From positions 216,743 through 280,742 of the forward strand of contig NZ_QXQB01000006.1 in assembly GCF_003605435.1 (NCBI RefSeq): a stretch of 64,000 bases of DNA, written 5' to 3'. Positions 17,088 through 25,523 of the stretch are shown piece by piece; positions within the stretch are counted from its first letter, which is position 1; every line of letters begins with the position of its first letter. Both the position numbers and the translations under genes were made by a program. The notes below the pieces were generated by a model. The model made no database searches and was not told where the DNA came from. It saw only the letters and a program-made list of their open reading frames with translations. This DNA comes from Paenibacillus pinisoli (GTDB lineage Bacteria > Bacillota > Bacilli > Paenibacillales > Paenibacillaceae).

Positions 17088-19100
17088 CTACCAGCCGAAT
17101 GCGCCTAAGACGCCTTGAATGAACTTGGATACCCCGACATTCCATCTGGTGCGGGTCTCGCTCGGAAGCTCGGCCATCATGAAGTTGTTGATCAGCTTGT
17201 TGTCCAGCACATTGGTATGATCAGGGTCGATCGATACCCACTCCAGCGGCGCGGCTGTCACTTCAGTGTATTGGATATGGGATTCGTCGCCGGCCCATTC
17301 CTTCGTCATGGTCGTTCCGTCAGTGAACTTGAACAGGATCGGAATCGGCCCTGTCGTGCCGCCGTTCTTCCTGATGAGCACGGTAGATTCGTACAGCTGG
17401 CCACCCTCCCGGTCAACGGACTTGACATCGATGGCATCGACCGAGAAGTCGGCCATCCGGTTGCTGTATACGAACTGATTGAAATATTCAGTCCAATCGG
17501 CTTTTGTAACCTGCTCCACGACACGCTGGAAGTCAGCGGTAGACGGATGCTTGAATTTATACTTCTGGAAGTAGGTCCTCATGATGCGGTTCATCTGCTT
17601 GCTTCCGACCTTGTTCTCTATATCCACCAGCACCAGCTTGGCACGCATGTACACATTCTCGGCGTAGTGAAGATGGTTGTTGTATGCCCAAGACGGCTGT
17701 CTAAGCGGCGCGGGATGAGTCATGTAACTCGCTTCAAGGCGGAGGTTCGGCTGAATGCCGTAGGCTGCCTCCATCACTTTGTCCTCAGCATAGGAGGTGA
17801 ACCCTTCATCCAGCCATGCTTCCTCAAATTCATTGGAAGCGACCATGCCGTACCAGAACTGGTGGCCGATCTCATGGACGACCGTGCGCTCCAGCTCATA
17901 ACCGGGGTTGCCGACCTCGGCGGCAAACGCTGTAATAAGCGTCGGATACTCCATGCCGCCAGCGCCGGCCGCTCCCTTCGGCGGGACGACAACCGACAGC
18001 GTATTGTAAGGATAGCTCCCGTACCATCTGGAGTAATTCGCCAGCGCGGACTTGGCCGCATGCATGTAGCGGTCCTTCAGCTCGGCATGCGACGGATCGA
18101 GATACAGCTTGATCCTTACTCCCGGTATGCCTTTGTCCGAAAATGCGGCTTCCTCATAGACGAAGTTCGGCGATGCGGCCCAAGCGAAGTCGTGGACATC
18201 CTCGGCATAGAATTGGAAGAGCTTTTTGCCGTCCTGCTGAACGATTGACTTGGTCTGGAAGCCGGTAGCCGCGACCGTATACGTCTCCGGCACTTGAATT
18301 CGTACGCTGTAGATGCCGAAGTCGCTGTAAAACTCCGAGTTGCCGTGATACTGGTGCACGTTCCACCCTTCGGAGGTGCGGCCTCTTGTGCCTTGCGTCT
18401 CATAGACAGCGAGCTTCGGAAACCACTGGCCCGCCATGATGAAGTCTCCGGAGTAGCCCATTCTCGCGAATATCTCCGGCAGCTTCACCTCGTAGCTCAT
18501 CCGAAGCGTGACGGATTTGCCGGGAGGCACGGGCTCCGGGAGCCGCAGTCTAGCTAGCGTATAGTCACTCGAGTTGCCATCATCGGGCTGCGTATACTGC
18601 AGGCGCGGAAGCAGGCTCTCGCCTTCAAGCGTCTCCAGGGTCAGCAGCTTGATATGGCTTCTGCTGTTCGGTGTCGCCTTATCCTTGCGCAGCATGCCGT
18701 GAGACTCGGTCATGAAAGTGGTCTTGGGAGATTGGAAGGCGTTCGGATACAAATGAAAGTAGAGCTCGGACACCGTTTTTTTGCCTGGGTTGGTCCAGGT
18801 GACGTCCTGGGACCCGTCCAGATGTTGGCCGTCATCGCGCAGCGAGACGTTAATGTGGTATTCGACTACCCGCTTGCTCAGCGGCTGCGGCTTGGGCGGC
18901 ATAGCCGTATCCGGCTGCTGGACAACTTGCGGCTTGGCCGAATTTGGGACAGGCGAAGTCTGCATGACATCGGCGGCGGGGGCTAGCGCATACGTATATT
19001 GAGATAGCCATGCTTCTCCGAAGCCGTACCTCATCGAGATGACGAGGAAGACGACTGCGAGCGAACCGAATAAAATCCGTTTGAAATAGCGTGGAGTCAT
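17088..19100 (-). CDS. M1-family zinc metallopeptidase (aminopeptidase N-like), membrane-anchored
   Basis: This 670-residue protein has one N-terminal hydrophobic helix (about residues 9-26), then a Pro/Gln-rich linker and a beta-sandwich M1 N-domain. The gluzincin motif HEIGH is at residues 409-413, and the third zinc ligand Glu432 follows after 18 residues in AWLDEGF, giving the full HExxH-x18-E. A GAGGMEYP stretch upstream corresponds to the GxMEN-type substrate motif with N replaced by YP. The active site should face outside the cell. ATG 19100 has GGAGGG upstream; an in-frame extension to 19157 lacks support. Confidence 0.88.
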   Translation of the reverse strand: MTPRYFKRILFGSLAVVFLVISMRYGFGEAWLSQYTYALAPAADVMQTSPVPNSAKPQVVQQPDTAMPPKPQPLSKRVVEYHINVSLRDDGQHLDGSQDVTWTNPGKKTVSELYFHLYPNAFQSPKTTFMTESHGMLRKDKATPNSRSHIKLLTLETLEGESLLPRLQYTQPDDGNSSDYTLARLRLPEPVPPGKSVTLRMSYEVKLPEIFARMGYSGDFIMAGQWFPKLAVYETQGTRGRTSEGWNVHQYHGNSEFYSDFGIYSVRIQVPETYTVAATGFQTKSIVQQDGKKLFQFYAEDVHDFAWAASPNFVYEEAAFSDKGIPGVRIKLYLDPSHAELKDRYMHAAKSALANYSRWYGSYPYNTLSVVVPPKGAAGAGGMEYPTLITAFAAEVGNPGYELERTVVHEIGHQFWYGMVASNEFEEAWLDEGFTSYAEDKVMEAAYGIQPNLRLEASYMTHPAPLRQPSWAYNNHLHYAENVYMRAKLVLVDIENKVGSKQMNRIMRTYFQKYKFKHPSTADFQRVVEQVTKADWTEYFNQFVYSNRMADFSVDAIDVKSVDREGGQLYESTVLIRKNGGTTGPIPILFKFTDGTTMTKEWAGDESHIQYTEVTAAPLEWVSIDPDHTNVLDNKLINNFMMAELPSETRTRWNVGVSKFIQGVLGAFGW

Positions 19101-19203
19101 TGAACGTTTCCCTCCCGTTGACAAGCATCTAAAGCATGTATATGTTTGCAATTCCAAGATTATTAGCTAAAATGGAATTATTGTATGGGAAGGTGGGATA
19201 AGC

Positions 19204-19728
19204 ATGACGGAGCAAGAAAATACGCCGGCTCAGCCGGAGGTAAAAGAGAAGAAATCCTTGTCGCTCAACGTAGTGAGCAACAAGAAACATAAAGGTTTTG
19301 GAGCAGGCTCCATCGATCTTAGCGATGTGGCTTGCGTAATGATTGACCAAGGCGTCGCTTATATCGATGTTGGGGCCATGCATGCGAAGAGCAAGATTGA
19401 GCGGGGCATCAAGTTCACGCCGAATAAAGAAGATACGCCGAACGGCCGCCAGTGCTGGATCGTCTGGGTAGCGGTAGGACGCAATGAGGAAGGTTCGTAT
19501 TATGCGGGCGCGACCGCATGCGAGATGCTGATTGATACCGAGGCGAGACGGGGCTGGAAGATTCTCGCCGACCATGTGAATCGCCTTGACTCCGCGCTCA
19601 AGCGCCGTTATATGGTGGATAACCTTGGCGATGAAGAGAAAGCGGCGCTTCGCAAGCTTCTGGTCGAGCACAATGCGGAATGGTGGGAGCGTACGCCGGC
19701 CGAGCTGAAGGATGCTCTGGGCGGATAA
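19204..19728 (+). CDS. ywhD: YwhD-family protein
   Basis: The 174-residue protein follows B. subtilis YwhD closely in pattern: KHKGFGAGSIDLSDV, DVGAMHAKSKIERGIKFTPNKE, GRQCWIVWVAVGRNEEG, YYAGATACEM. The function of YwhD is unknown; it is soluble and cytoplasmic. In B. subtilis ywhD neighbours pbpG and speE; here those genes are about 20 kb away. GAAGGTGGGA precedes the ATG, and a strong terminator follows. Confidence 0.88.
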   Translation: MTEQENTPAQPEVKEKKSLSLNVVSNKKHKGFGAGSIDLSDVACVMIDQGVAYIDVGAMHAKSKIERGIKFTPNKEDTPNGRQCWIVWVAVGRNEEGSYYAGATACEMLIDTEARRGWKILADHVNRLDSALKRRYMVDNLGDEEKAALRKLLVEHNAEWWERTPAELKDALGG

Positions 19729-19742
19729 GAATAGTTAGCATA

Positions 19743-19780
19743 CAGCAAAGACCCGGCTCTGGTGAGCCGGGTCTTTGCTG
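19743..19780. terminator. Bidirectional terminator after ywhD
   Basis: CAGCAAAGACCCGGCTC pairs perfectly with its complement after a 4-nt loop. It lies between ywhD and the convergent S66 peptidase gene. Confidence 0.85.
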
Positions 19781-19801
19781 TATGGGAATAGCCGTCCAAT
19801 A

Positions 19802-20818
19802 TTAAGGCCTGAAGTATTGTGTAACCGTCCCTTTGCCATCCGTTACGGCGATTTCCGCATAAGCTCCGTTAATGAACGTGATCTGGGGCGGGACATGTCC
19901 GCAATCGATATCGTAGATGACCGGTATGCCAAGCTCCTCCGCCAGATCACGGTATACATCCTCGATTACGTAGTCTTCTACGGGCGCATTGGCCGCGCTT
20001 CTGCCGAACATGAGGCCTGAGCAGTGCTCGAACCATCCCGCCAGCTTCAGCTGCACAAGCGACCGCTTCAGGTCGGTCGTCCGCAATTCGCAGTTCTCGA
20101 AATACCATATAATCGGATCGCCTGGGATATGCCGCTTCCGGAATGCGGCGATATCGCCGAATGGCGTGCCAGCGAGATGGCGGACGATATCGATACAGCC
20201 GCCGAGCAAGCGTCCCGACATATGCACGGGTCTGCCGGTGATGCTCTTCCAGCTTGTAGGCTCCGTCAGGTGGAAGACGCAAGGCGATGGCGTCTCAAAG
20301 TCCCATTCCCTCTGAAAGAGAGGGGAAGATTGCTGGACGATGGACTCGCCGGTCTTCGTGCGCAGTGCCTGAAGCCATGCAGCGGTCGTCTCATCCCAAT
20401 ATTCGCCGCGCAAATCTACCAGATTCGTGCCATGCGCCGTTGCGATTCCCGTGCGGAGTGTCATGGCAAGCAGCAGAATGCTCGTATCGGAGTAGCCCAG
20501 CAGCCACTTTGCCGGATAGCTGGCGAAATCCAGATGCTCCAATAGCTCGATGAGCAGCTCTCCGCCCCAAGGCGGAATGATCATGCCGATGTTGGTGTCC
20601 GCCATCATGGCATTCAGCTCCGCGGCTCTCCGCGCAGCTGAGGAGGACTTGGCTTTGTGCTGCGTCCATGGTGTCTCTCCCGGGATGACGTCGAATCCTT
20701 CATTTTTCAACTTGGCGATCGCTTCGAGCAATATGCCGTGCAGCTCTGCCTGCACGCCGGATGACGGTGCTGTAACGCCAATCGCCGCATTTGGCCTCAA
20801 TTGCGGGTATGTAATCAT
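19802..20818 (-). CDS. S66-family serine peptidase (LD-carboxypeptidase / MccF-like)
   Basis: The 338-residue protein has the S66 fold pattern: GVTAPSSG at the N-terminus, the nucleophile motif LLGYSDTSILLLAM, and the later WYFENCE (Glu) and IDCGHVPPQITF (His) that complete the Ser-Glu-His triad. The family cleaves L,D-peptide bonds of murein tetrapeptides, or gives self-immunity to microcin C-like compounds (MccF). A biosynthetic cluster is not present, so a housekeeping or detoxifying role is more likely. ATG 20818 follows GAGGAGG; the longer frame to 20857 is unsupported. Confidence 0.85.
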   Translation of the reverse strand: MITYPQLRPNAAIGVTAPSSGVQAELHGILLEAIAKLKNEGFDVIPGETPWTQHKAKSSSAARRAAELNAMMADTNIGMIIPPWGGELLIELLEHLDFASYPAKWLLGYSDTSILLLAMTLRTGIATAHGTNLVDLRGEYWDETTAAWLQALRTKTGESIVQQSSPLFQREWDFETPSPCVFHLTEPTSWKSITGRPVHMSGRLLGGCIDIVRHLAGTPFGDIAAFRKRHIPGDPIIWYFENCELRTTDLKRSLVQLKLAGWFEHCSGLMFGRSAANAPVEDYVIEDVYRDLAEELGIPVIYDIDCGHVPPQITFINGAYAEIAVTDGKGTVTQYFRP

Positions 20819-21023
20819 GGCAGTCCTCCTCTGTTTCCTTTTTGGGGAATTATACAAGGATTAGGGAAATCGGTCCACCCTGATTTGCGCGGGATCCAGC
20901 AATTAACGTCTCAGAGAGTGTTGCGGGATCTGAAGGATGCGCTGTAGAATGAACCAGGTATCTGTTTGTCTGAAAAAAATGATTAACCGCGCAGGGTTTC
21001 AATAAGCCGCCGACGTCTATTGT

Positions 21024-21623
21024 ATGGGAAGGGAGGAGAGCGCAATTCATGATGAAGCATGGCTCATAGCAGTGCGTGACGGCGGGCCCGAGCAATATCG
21101 ACCGTTCGTGCAAGCCTATGGGGCTTATATCTACAAAACCGTCTATGCCGTGCTGCATTCGCCGCATGATGCGGAAGACGTGACGCAAGAGGTTCTTCTG
21201 CTCATCTATCGCTCTCTCCCGAACTATCGTATGGATGGGCTGAAGACCTGGATTACCCGAATTGCCGTTAATCGGGCAATTGATTTCAAGCGGAGCAAGG
21301 CCAGAAGGCCAGAGCAGCTTATGGAGCAGGATGCAGTAGAAGGGCAGCAGACGGAATATGAGGCGGAAGGTATGCTAAACGCCCTGCCGGCTCCTGCAGC
21401 AGAATCGATTGCGCTGCGCGCGGAGGAGCTTAGGTACATACATGCAAAGGTTGACGAGCTGCCGGATCATTATCGCGAAGTTATACATGCTTTTTATATA
21501 GAGGAGAAAACCTACGAGCAAATTGCAGTCGAAACAGGGCTGGAGCGCAAAAGCGTGGAATCCAGGCTCTACCGCGCCCGGAACTGGATGAGGCAGCATT
21601 GGCGAAAGGAGGACTTTGAATGA
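21024..21623 (+). CDS. ECF-type RNA polymerase sigma factor
   Basis: Region 2 (AYIYKTVYAVLHSPHDAEDVTQEVLLLIYRSL, then TWITRIAVNRAIDFKR) and region 4 (LPDHYREVIHAFYIEEKTYEQIAVETGLERKSVESRLYRAR) are complete in 199 residues, as in SigW/SigX-like factors. It is coupled by an ATGA overlap to a putative anti-sigma gene. The start is uncertain: ATG 21024 has no ribosome site, whereas GGGAGGAG (21031-21038) lies 6 bases before an in-frame ATT at 21045, a rare start codon. The promoter specificity is not known. Confidence 0.88.
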   Translation: MGREESAIHDEAWLIAVRDGGPEQYRPFVQAYGAYIYKTVYAVLHSPHDAEDVTQEVLLLIYRSLPNYRMDGLKTWITRIAVNRAIDFKRSKARRPEQLMEQDAVEGQQTEYEAEGMLNALPAPAAESIALRAEELRYIHAKVDELPDHYREVIHAFYIEEKTYEQIAVETGLERKSVESRLYRARNWMRQHWRKEDFE

Positions 21624-22303
21624 ATGGAATGGAAACAGGACATCTGACAGATGAGCAGTTGCGGAGATATATCCGCAATGAACTGATGCAGGGTGAGCGT
21701 GAAAGGGCGGACGCGGAGCTGGAAGTATGCGAGGGCTGCCTATGGCGGTTCATGGCCATGATGGAGGAGGCCGATCAGGCAGACGATCCATTGTGGATGG
21801 AAGCCGGCATGCCCGACTTGGCGCGTATAGAAGATACGGTCATGGCTGCCCTGATGCGCACGGATGAACTGCAAGAAGAGGAATCCTTCCCATCCATCAA
21901 AGTTGTACCTTCTCTTGAACGGGACCGAATGCCTGCAGCTTTGAAAGTGGAACGGGCTGAAGAACCGCCGAAGCCTGCCGAAGAGCTGCAGGAAGCGCAT
22001 AGCGAGACGCAGCAAGAGAAAGAGAAGCAAGCACAGAGACACCCGCGGCGAGAACGCGGCTCATGGCTGCAGCACCCGGCTGTGCATTATACTATCGCAG
22101 CTTCTATCACGCTGATGCTGCTGGCGACAGGCGCTTTAACCAGCTTCTCCGAGTCCTTGCAGCAATTGCAGGAGAAAGACCGGAGCAATATCCCGCCGCA
22201 GCACGTCGGAGCGGAATGGATGACGGAGCCTACCTGGTCGGATCGGCTGGTGGATCAGGCAGGGAATTGGCTTGACGGCATTCAATCGTGGCGGTTCAAA
22301 TAA
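21620..22303 (+). CDS. Putative membrane anti-sigma factor (zinc-binding N-terminus)
   Basis: This 227-residue protein starts with His8 and a CEGC motif (Cys37, Cys40), the pattern of zinc anti-sigma domains (His-x3-Cys-x2-Cys class, slightly degenerate). A charged, low-complexity middle with Glu/Pro/Lys runs to residue ~150. One hydrophobic helix (about residues 155-176) is followed by an ~50-residue outer tail. The coupling to the ECF sigma gene (4-base overlap) makes anti-sigma function very likely. No protease-cleavage motif is evident. Confidence 0.78.
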   Translation: MNGMETGHLTDEQLRRYIRNELMQGERERADAELEVCEGCLWRFMAMMEEADQADDPLWMEAGMPDLARIEDTVMAALMRTDELQEEESFPSIKVVPSLERDRMPAALKVERAEEPPKPAEELQEAHSETQQEKEKQAQRHPRRERGSWLQHPAVHYTIAASITLMLLATGALTSFSESLQQLQEKDRSNIPPQHVGAEWMTEPTWSDRLVDQAGNWLDGIQSWRFK

Positions 22304-22326
22304 TCGAGTGAAAGGAAGTATAGGGT

Positions 22327-23589
22327 ATGGTGAATAAAAGCCCGCTTGTTGCGTTTTTCTTATCTTTTATACCTGGCGCAGGGCATTTTTATCTAAGACG
22401 GCCGATTCGCGGCGTGTTGTATGGGGGAGGATTTTTCGGCTCGCTGGCGTTGGCGCTGTTTATTTTGGCCGTCAGCGGAGGCTATAGCAATGAGGAATTT
22501 GTGATCTTTCTGTTGTTCGTCGCTGCCGTATTCGGCTTTGCCAATATGCTGGACATGATCATTACGCTTGTATCCGGCAAAGTGTTTTTGCCGCCGCAGG
22601 CGCATGGCTATATGCCGCACGGTGAATATGCAGGGGGCCATGGGTCCGGTGCGGCTCCGCCGCCTCCATACGGCTCGCCGGGCTTCCAAGGCGCATCATA
22701 CAGCCAGCAAGGAGCCCCAGGGCCAGGACCCGGCTATGGACAACGTCCCGACTATGAGCTGGAACAATTAAGAAGCAAGACAATCATGATGTCGATCATC
22801 CCCGGACTTGGACATATGAATTTGGGCTTGATGCAAAGAGGCATTACGTTTATGGTGTCGTTCGTAGGACTGTTTGCGATTACGCTCTTTCTTAGCTTTA
22901 TCACCGGTTCGGGTTCGATGCTGGTGTTCCTGCTGGCGCTTCCTGTCATCTGGATCTACAGCATGTTCGACGCCTCCAGCCTTGTGCAGCAGAAGATGCG
23001 CGGAGAAGCCCTGGAGGATAAATCGTTGTTCGAGGGCATCGAGAGCCATATTGCCTCCGGACAGAAGAATCGGGTATTCACAATCGCACTGGCCATCTTC
23101 CCGGGAGCGGGACATCTGTATCTCGGCTTGCAAAAGAGAGGTTTGCAGCTGATGGGCGGTTTCCTTCTCGCCATCTATATTATGGACAATTTGCGGCTGT
23201 CGCTCTTTTTGTTCCTGCTGCCGCTATTCTGGTTCTTCGCCTTTTTCGATGCGCTGGCCCAGCTATCTCGTTATGGCCGCCAGCAGTTGACCGATGAGCC
23301 GCTATTGCCTGCGGTCGTCCCTTATCAGCGTTGGCTCGGTCTTGGCCTGCTTGGGTTTGGAATTTACTTCATTGTCGATCGTATCCTGCTAGGCGTTGTC
23401 TTCAGGAGCTGGCCGGAGTTGTACCATCAATATGCACAGTACAAATATATGCTGCCGACTGCTGTCATCGCTTTCGTCATGATTGTCATCGGCCTTCGTC
23501 TTGCGTTCGGCAGCCGCAGCTTGGCAAGCGTCAGCGCAAGGTCTGTCAGCCAGCCTCCGCCGCGGCTTGAAGACCGGGAGGGGATGTAA
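22327..23589 (+). CDS. Triple-module TM2-like membrane protein of an ECF operon
   Basis: I do not recognise a named family. The 420-residue protein has three similar modules, each opening with a Pro-Gly-x-Gly-His turn: SFIPGAGHFYLRRPIRG (~residue 13), SIIPGLGHMNLGLMQRG (~155) and AIFPGAGHLYLGLQKRG (~255). Two or more hydrophobic helices follow each. The motif recalls TM2-domain proteins. A Gly/Pro/Tyr-rich linker (about residues 92-145) separates modules 1 and 2, and two more helices close the protein. It sits third in the sigma/anti-sigma operon, suggesting an envelope-stress role. Confidence 0.7.
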   Translation: MVNKSPLVAFFLSFIPGAGHFYLRRPIRGVLYGGGFFGSLALALFILAVSGGYSNEEFVIFLLFVAAVFGFANMLDMIITLVSGKVFLPPQAHGYMPHGEYAGGHGSGAAPPPPYGSPGFQGASYSQQGAPGPGPGYGQRPDYELEQLRSKTIMMSIIPGLGHMNLGLMQRGITFMVSFVGLFAITLFLSFITGSGSMLVFLLALPVIWIYSMFDASSLVQQKMRGEALEDKSLFEGIESHIASGQKNRVFTIALAIFPGAGHLYLGLQKRGLQLMGGFLLAIYIMDNLRLSLFLFLLPLFWFFAFFDALAQLSRYGRQQLTDEPLLPAVVPYQRWLGLGLLGFGIYFIVDRILLGVVFRSWPELYHQYAQYKYMLPTAVIAFVMIVIGLRLAFGSRSLASVSARSVSQPPPRLEDREGM

Positions 23590-23591
23590 GG

Positions 23592-24293
23592 ATGAGTATG
23601 AACAGACCTGTCAACCCGTATCCTGCCGAATCCTATTCGTCTGCGGCTCCGAAGCCGGCTGAGCGGGAGTGGCGAGTCGGCTCCCTGTCGATGGGGATTA
23701 CGCTCATTCTGATCGGCACCGCCTTTGCCGTATCCATCTGGCAGGATACAGAGGCGTACAAGCTGCTGCTATGGGTGGCACCCGTCGTATTTGTATTGCT
23801 TGGGGTAGAGCTTCTGATTTATTTGAGGACAGCCGGGAAATCGAATACAATCGTCCGGTATGATTGGCTTAGCGTGTTTTTTGTGGGTTTGCTTGGCGCG
23901 GGGAGCCTGGTGCTGGCTATGCTGATGTCGTCCGGGATCTATGGCGAGCTGCAGCGGGAGGTCAATATGACCACTCGAACCGCCTATGTAGAAAGCGAGA
24001 AGATTGCAGTGCCGGAGGGGATCAAAAAAATGGTTCTACAGTCTGCCCTGTATGTGACTTGGGAGGAAGCGAAGGTGAATGAGCTTCAGCTTATCGGGCA
24101 GATTCGTTATCGCTCGACGGAGCCTATAACGAATCAGAACGAGCTTCTTCATACGAATATTGCGGGCTCTACCCTGTATGTGTTTGTGAACTCGCCCGAT
24201 ATGAAGAGCGGTGTGCTGTCGTCGGATTGGCTCAATCCCAATCTGATCTTAACGATTCCGGAAGGTGTGGAAGTGGAGCGGCGCCCTTATTAA
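23592..24293 (+). CDS. Membrane protein with C-terminal soluble domain, ECF operon
   Basis: The 233-residue protein has a polar N-terminus, three hydrophobic helices (about residues 32-46, 56-77 and 91-113), and an extracytoplasmic-looking C-terminal domain of ~115 residues. The layout resembles LiaI/LiaF or PspC-type envelope stress proteins, but no clear family motif is seen. It starts 2 bases after the preceding stop, with GGGAGGGG upstream, so it is the fourth gene of the sigma-factor operon. Confidence 0.68.
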   Translation: MSMNRPVNPYPAESYSSAAPKPAEREWRVGSLSMGITLILIGTAFAVSIWQDTEAYKLLLWVAPVVFVLLGVELLIYLRTAGKSNTIVRYDWLSVFFVGLLGAGSLVLAMLMSSGIYGELQREVNMTTRTAYVESEKIAVPEGIKKMVLQSALYVTWEEAKVNELQLIGQIRYRSTEPITNQNELLHTNIAGSTLYVFVNSPDMKSGVLSSDWLNPNLILTIPEGVEVERRPY

Positions 24294-24341
24294 CTGGAAA
24301 GGTGATTGGTTGCTTATGCTTGAATGGGAGCCAAGCGGGGG

Positions 24342-24812
24342 TTATGCCGCTGTGTCGGAATCCGTTTTGATGACCGCCGGCTTGCCGCCCATCAGCTTCT
24401 CTGCATAAGCGGCGGCTGACAAGGTGACAAGCAAGCCTGCCAGTGTGCAGGCTACAGATACGGGAATGACCCATACGGTCGGAGGCTGCGTGAAGAACGG
24501 GATTAAAGCAACAGCCAGAATAGGCGGCGCGCTCCAGTTCATTTTTTTCATCAGGCCGAGTACGATCAGCAGGGTTGCCAATAGAGAGAGAATGCCTGTG
24601 CTCAGATGGACGAACAGTGAACCGACCGCTGATGCCGAGATAGCTCCTACCGCAATGTTGCGGATTTCGGCGCGATTAAGCGGTCGCGAGATGAATAGCA
24701 GGCTGAAGGCGCCAAGCGTAGGGAAGAACAGGGAATGCATCTGGGGAATATGGGATGAAATCCAATAAATCAATAGAATATATAAACAGATTGCGTAAGT
24801 TTTCAGTCGCAT
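24342..24812 (-). CDS. HPP-family integral membrane protein
   Basis: The 156-residue protein has four to five helices and the HPP-like segment SLFFPTLGAFSLLFISRPLNRAEIRNIAVGAISASAVGSL, followed by NWSAPPILAVALIPFF. The HPP family is poorly characterised; cyanobacterial members have been linked to nitrite transport. ATG 24812 is preceded by AAGGCGGT; an in-frame extension to 24869 has no support. It ends close to, and convergent with, the ECF operon, without a clear terminator. Confidence 0.6.
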   Translation of the reverse strand: MRLKTYAICLYILLIYWISSHIPQMHSLFFPTLGAFSLLFISRPLNRAEIRNIAVGAISASAVGSLFVHLSTGILSLLATLLIVLGLMKKMNWSAPPILAVALIPFFTQPPTVWVIPVSVACTLAGLLVTLSAAAYAEKLMGGKPAVIKTDSDTAA

Positions 24813-24972
24813 GAACAATACCGCCTTTAAGGGTGAAGATATAATTTGGGCTGGATTTTCTGCCTGCATTATTGTACCCCTGAGACGAGTGAGCCGTCAA
24901 CTTAATAGCTATTGGATAAGTTGGAATTGCGCGCAAGGAATGGGAAATCACCATGCTGTATCAACAAATAAG

Positions 24973-25000
24973 CCCTCCGAGAGATCGGAGGGACTTTTGT
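24973..25000 (+). terminator. Hairpin (terminator or leader element) before the Crp-family gene
   Basis: CCCTCCGA (24973-24980) and TCGGAGGG (24985-24992) form a perfect 8-bp stem with a 4-nt loop, followed by ACTTTTGTT. It ends 20 bp upstream of the start at 25014, so it could be an attenuator for that gene. Confidence 0.6.
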
Positions 25001-25013
25001 TAAGGAGGTCTAT

Positions 25014-25520
25014 ATGCTGCTGCACAAAGGAGAAACGTTATTTCGGCAAGGCGAGACGGGCGATCTGTTCCATGTGAATAGCGGTATGCTCAAAATTATG
25101 CGTATCCACGAGGACGGCAATCCGTTCCTTGTAAATATTATCGTAGCGGGGGAGACGATCCCTCATCATTCGCTGATCAGCCCGATGCCTTACCATGGAA
25201 CGGCCATCGCGCTTGTCAGCTCCGAGATCGAACGGATCTCTCCCGAGCGATGGTACGATGAACTGGACCGCGATGCGGCAAAAAGCAAGGAAATCGCGCT
25301 GCTGCTGCAGAGCAAGCTGCGAATGATGCAGCAGCGCATCGACCAGCTGACGCAAGTAACGCCCGCTGACAAGCTGGTCAAGCTTCAGCAGTGGTTCCAG
25401 TCGTATATTGCGCCGCAGACGATTACCGATATTTTGACTCAGGATGAGATTGGGCAATTGATTGGCCTTCGCCGCGAGACCGTGAACCGTCTGCTGCGGG
25501 AGCAGGCGCGCAACGCCTGA
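25014..25520 (+). CDS. Crp/Fnr-family regulator, short and cysteine-free
   Basis: An N-terminal truncated cyclic-nucleotide-binding-like barrel (KGETLFRQGETGDLFHVNSGMLKIMR) leads to a C-terminal HTH (TQDEIGQLIGLRRETVNRLLRE). The recognition helix carries RETVxR as in E. coli CRP, which reads TGTGA, rather than the FNR-type helix. No cysteine is present, so no Fe-S cluster is possible. At 168 residues it lacks the first ~40 residues of most family members. It faces hmp convergently, and a perfect TGTGAT/ATCACA palindrome lies upstream of hmp. AAGGAGG precedes the ATG. Confidence 0.82.
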   Translation: MLLHKGETLFRQGETGDLFHVNSGMLKIMRIHEDGNPFLVNIIVAGETIPHHSLISPMPYHGTAIALVSSEIERISPERWYDELDRDAAKSKEIALLLQSKLRMMQQRIDQLTQVTPADKLVKLQQWFQSYIAPQTITDILTQDEIGQLIGLRRETVNRLLREQARNA

Positions 25521-25523
25521 GTC

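Noticed and set aside
21000..21023. Autoregulatory ECF promoter (AAC -35 with CGTC -10) before the sigma gene
   Set aside because: AACC at 20994 and CGTC near 21013 are present, but their spacing does not fit known ECF promoters and would leave almost no leader.
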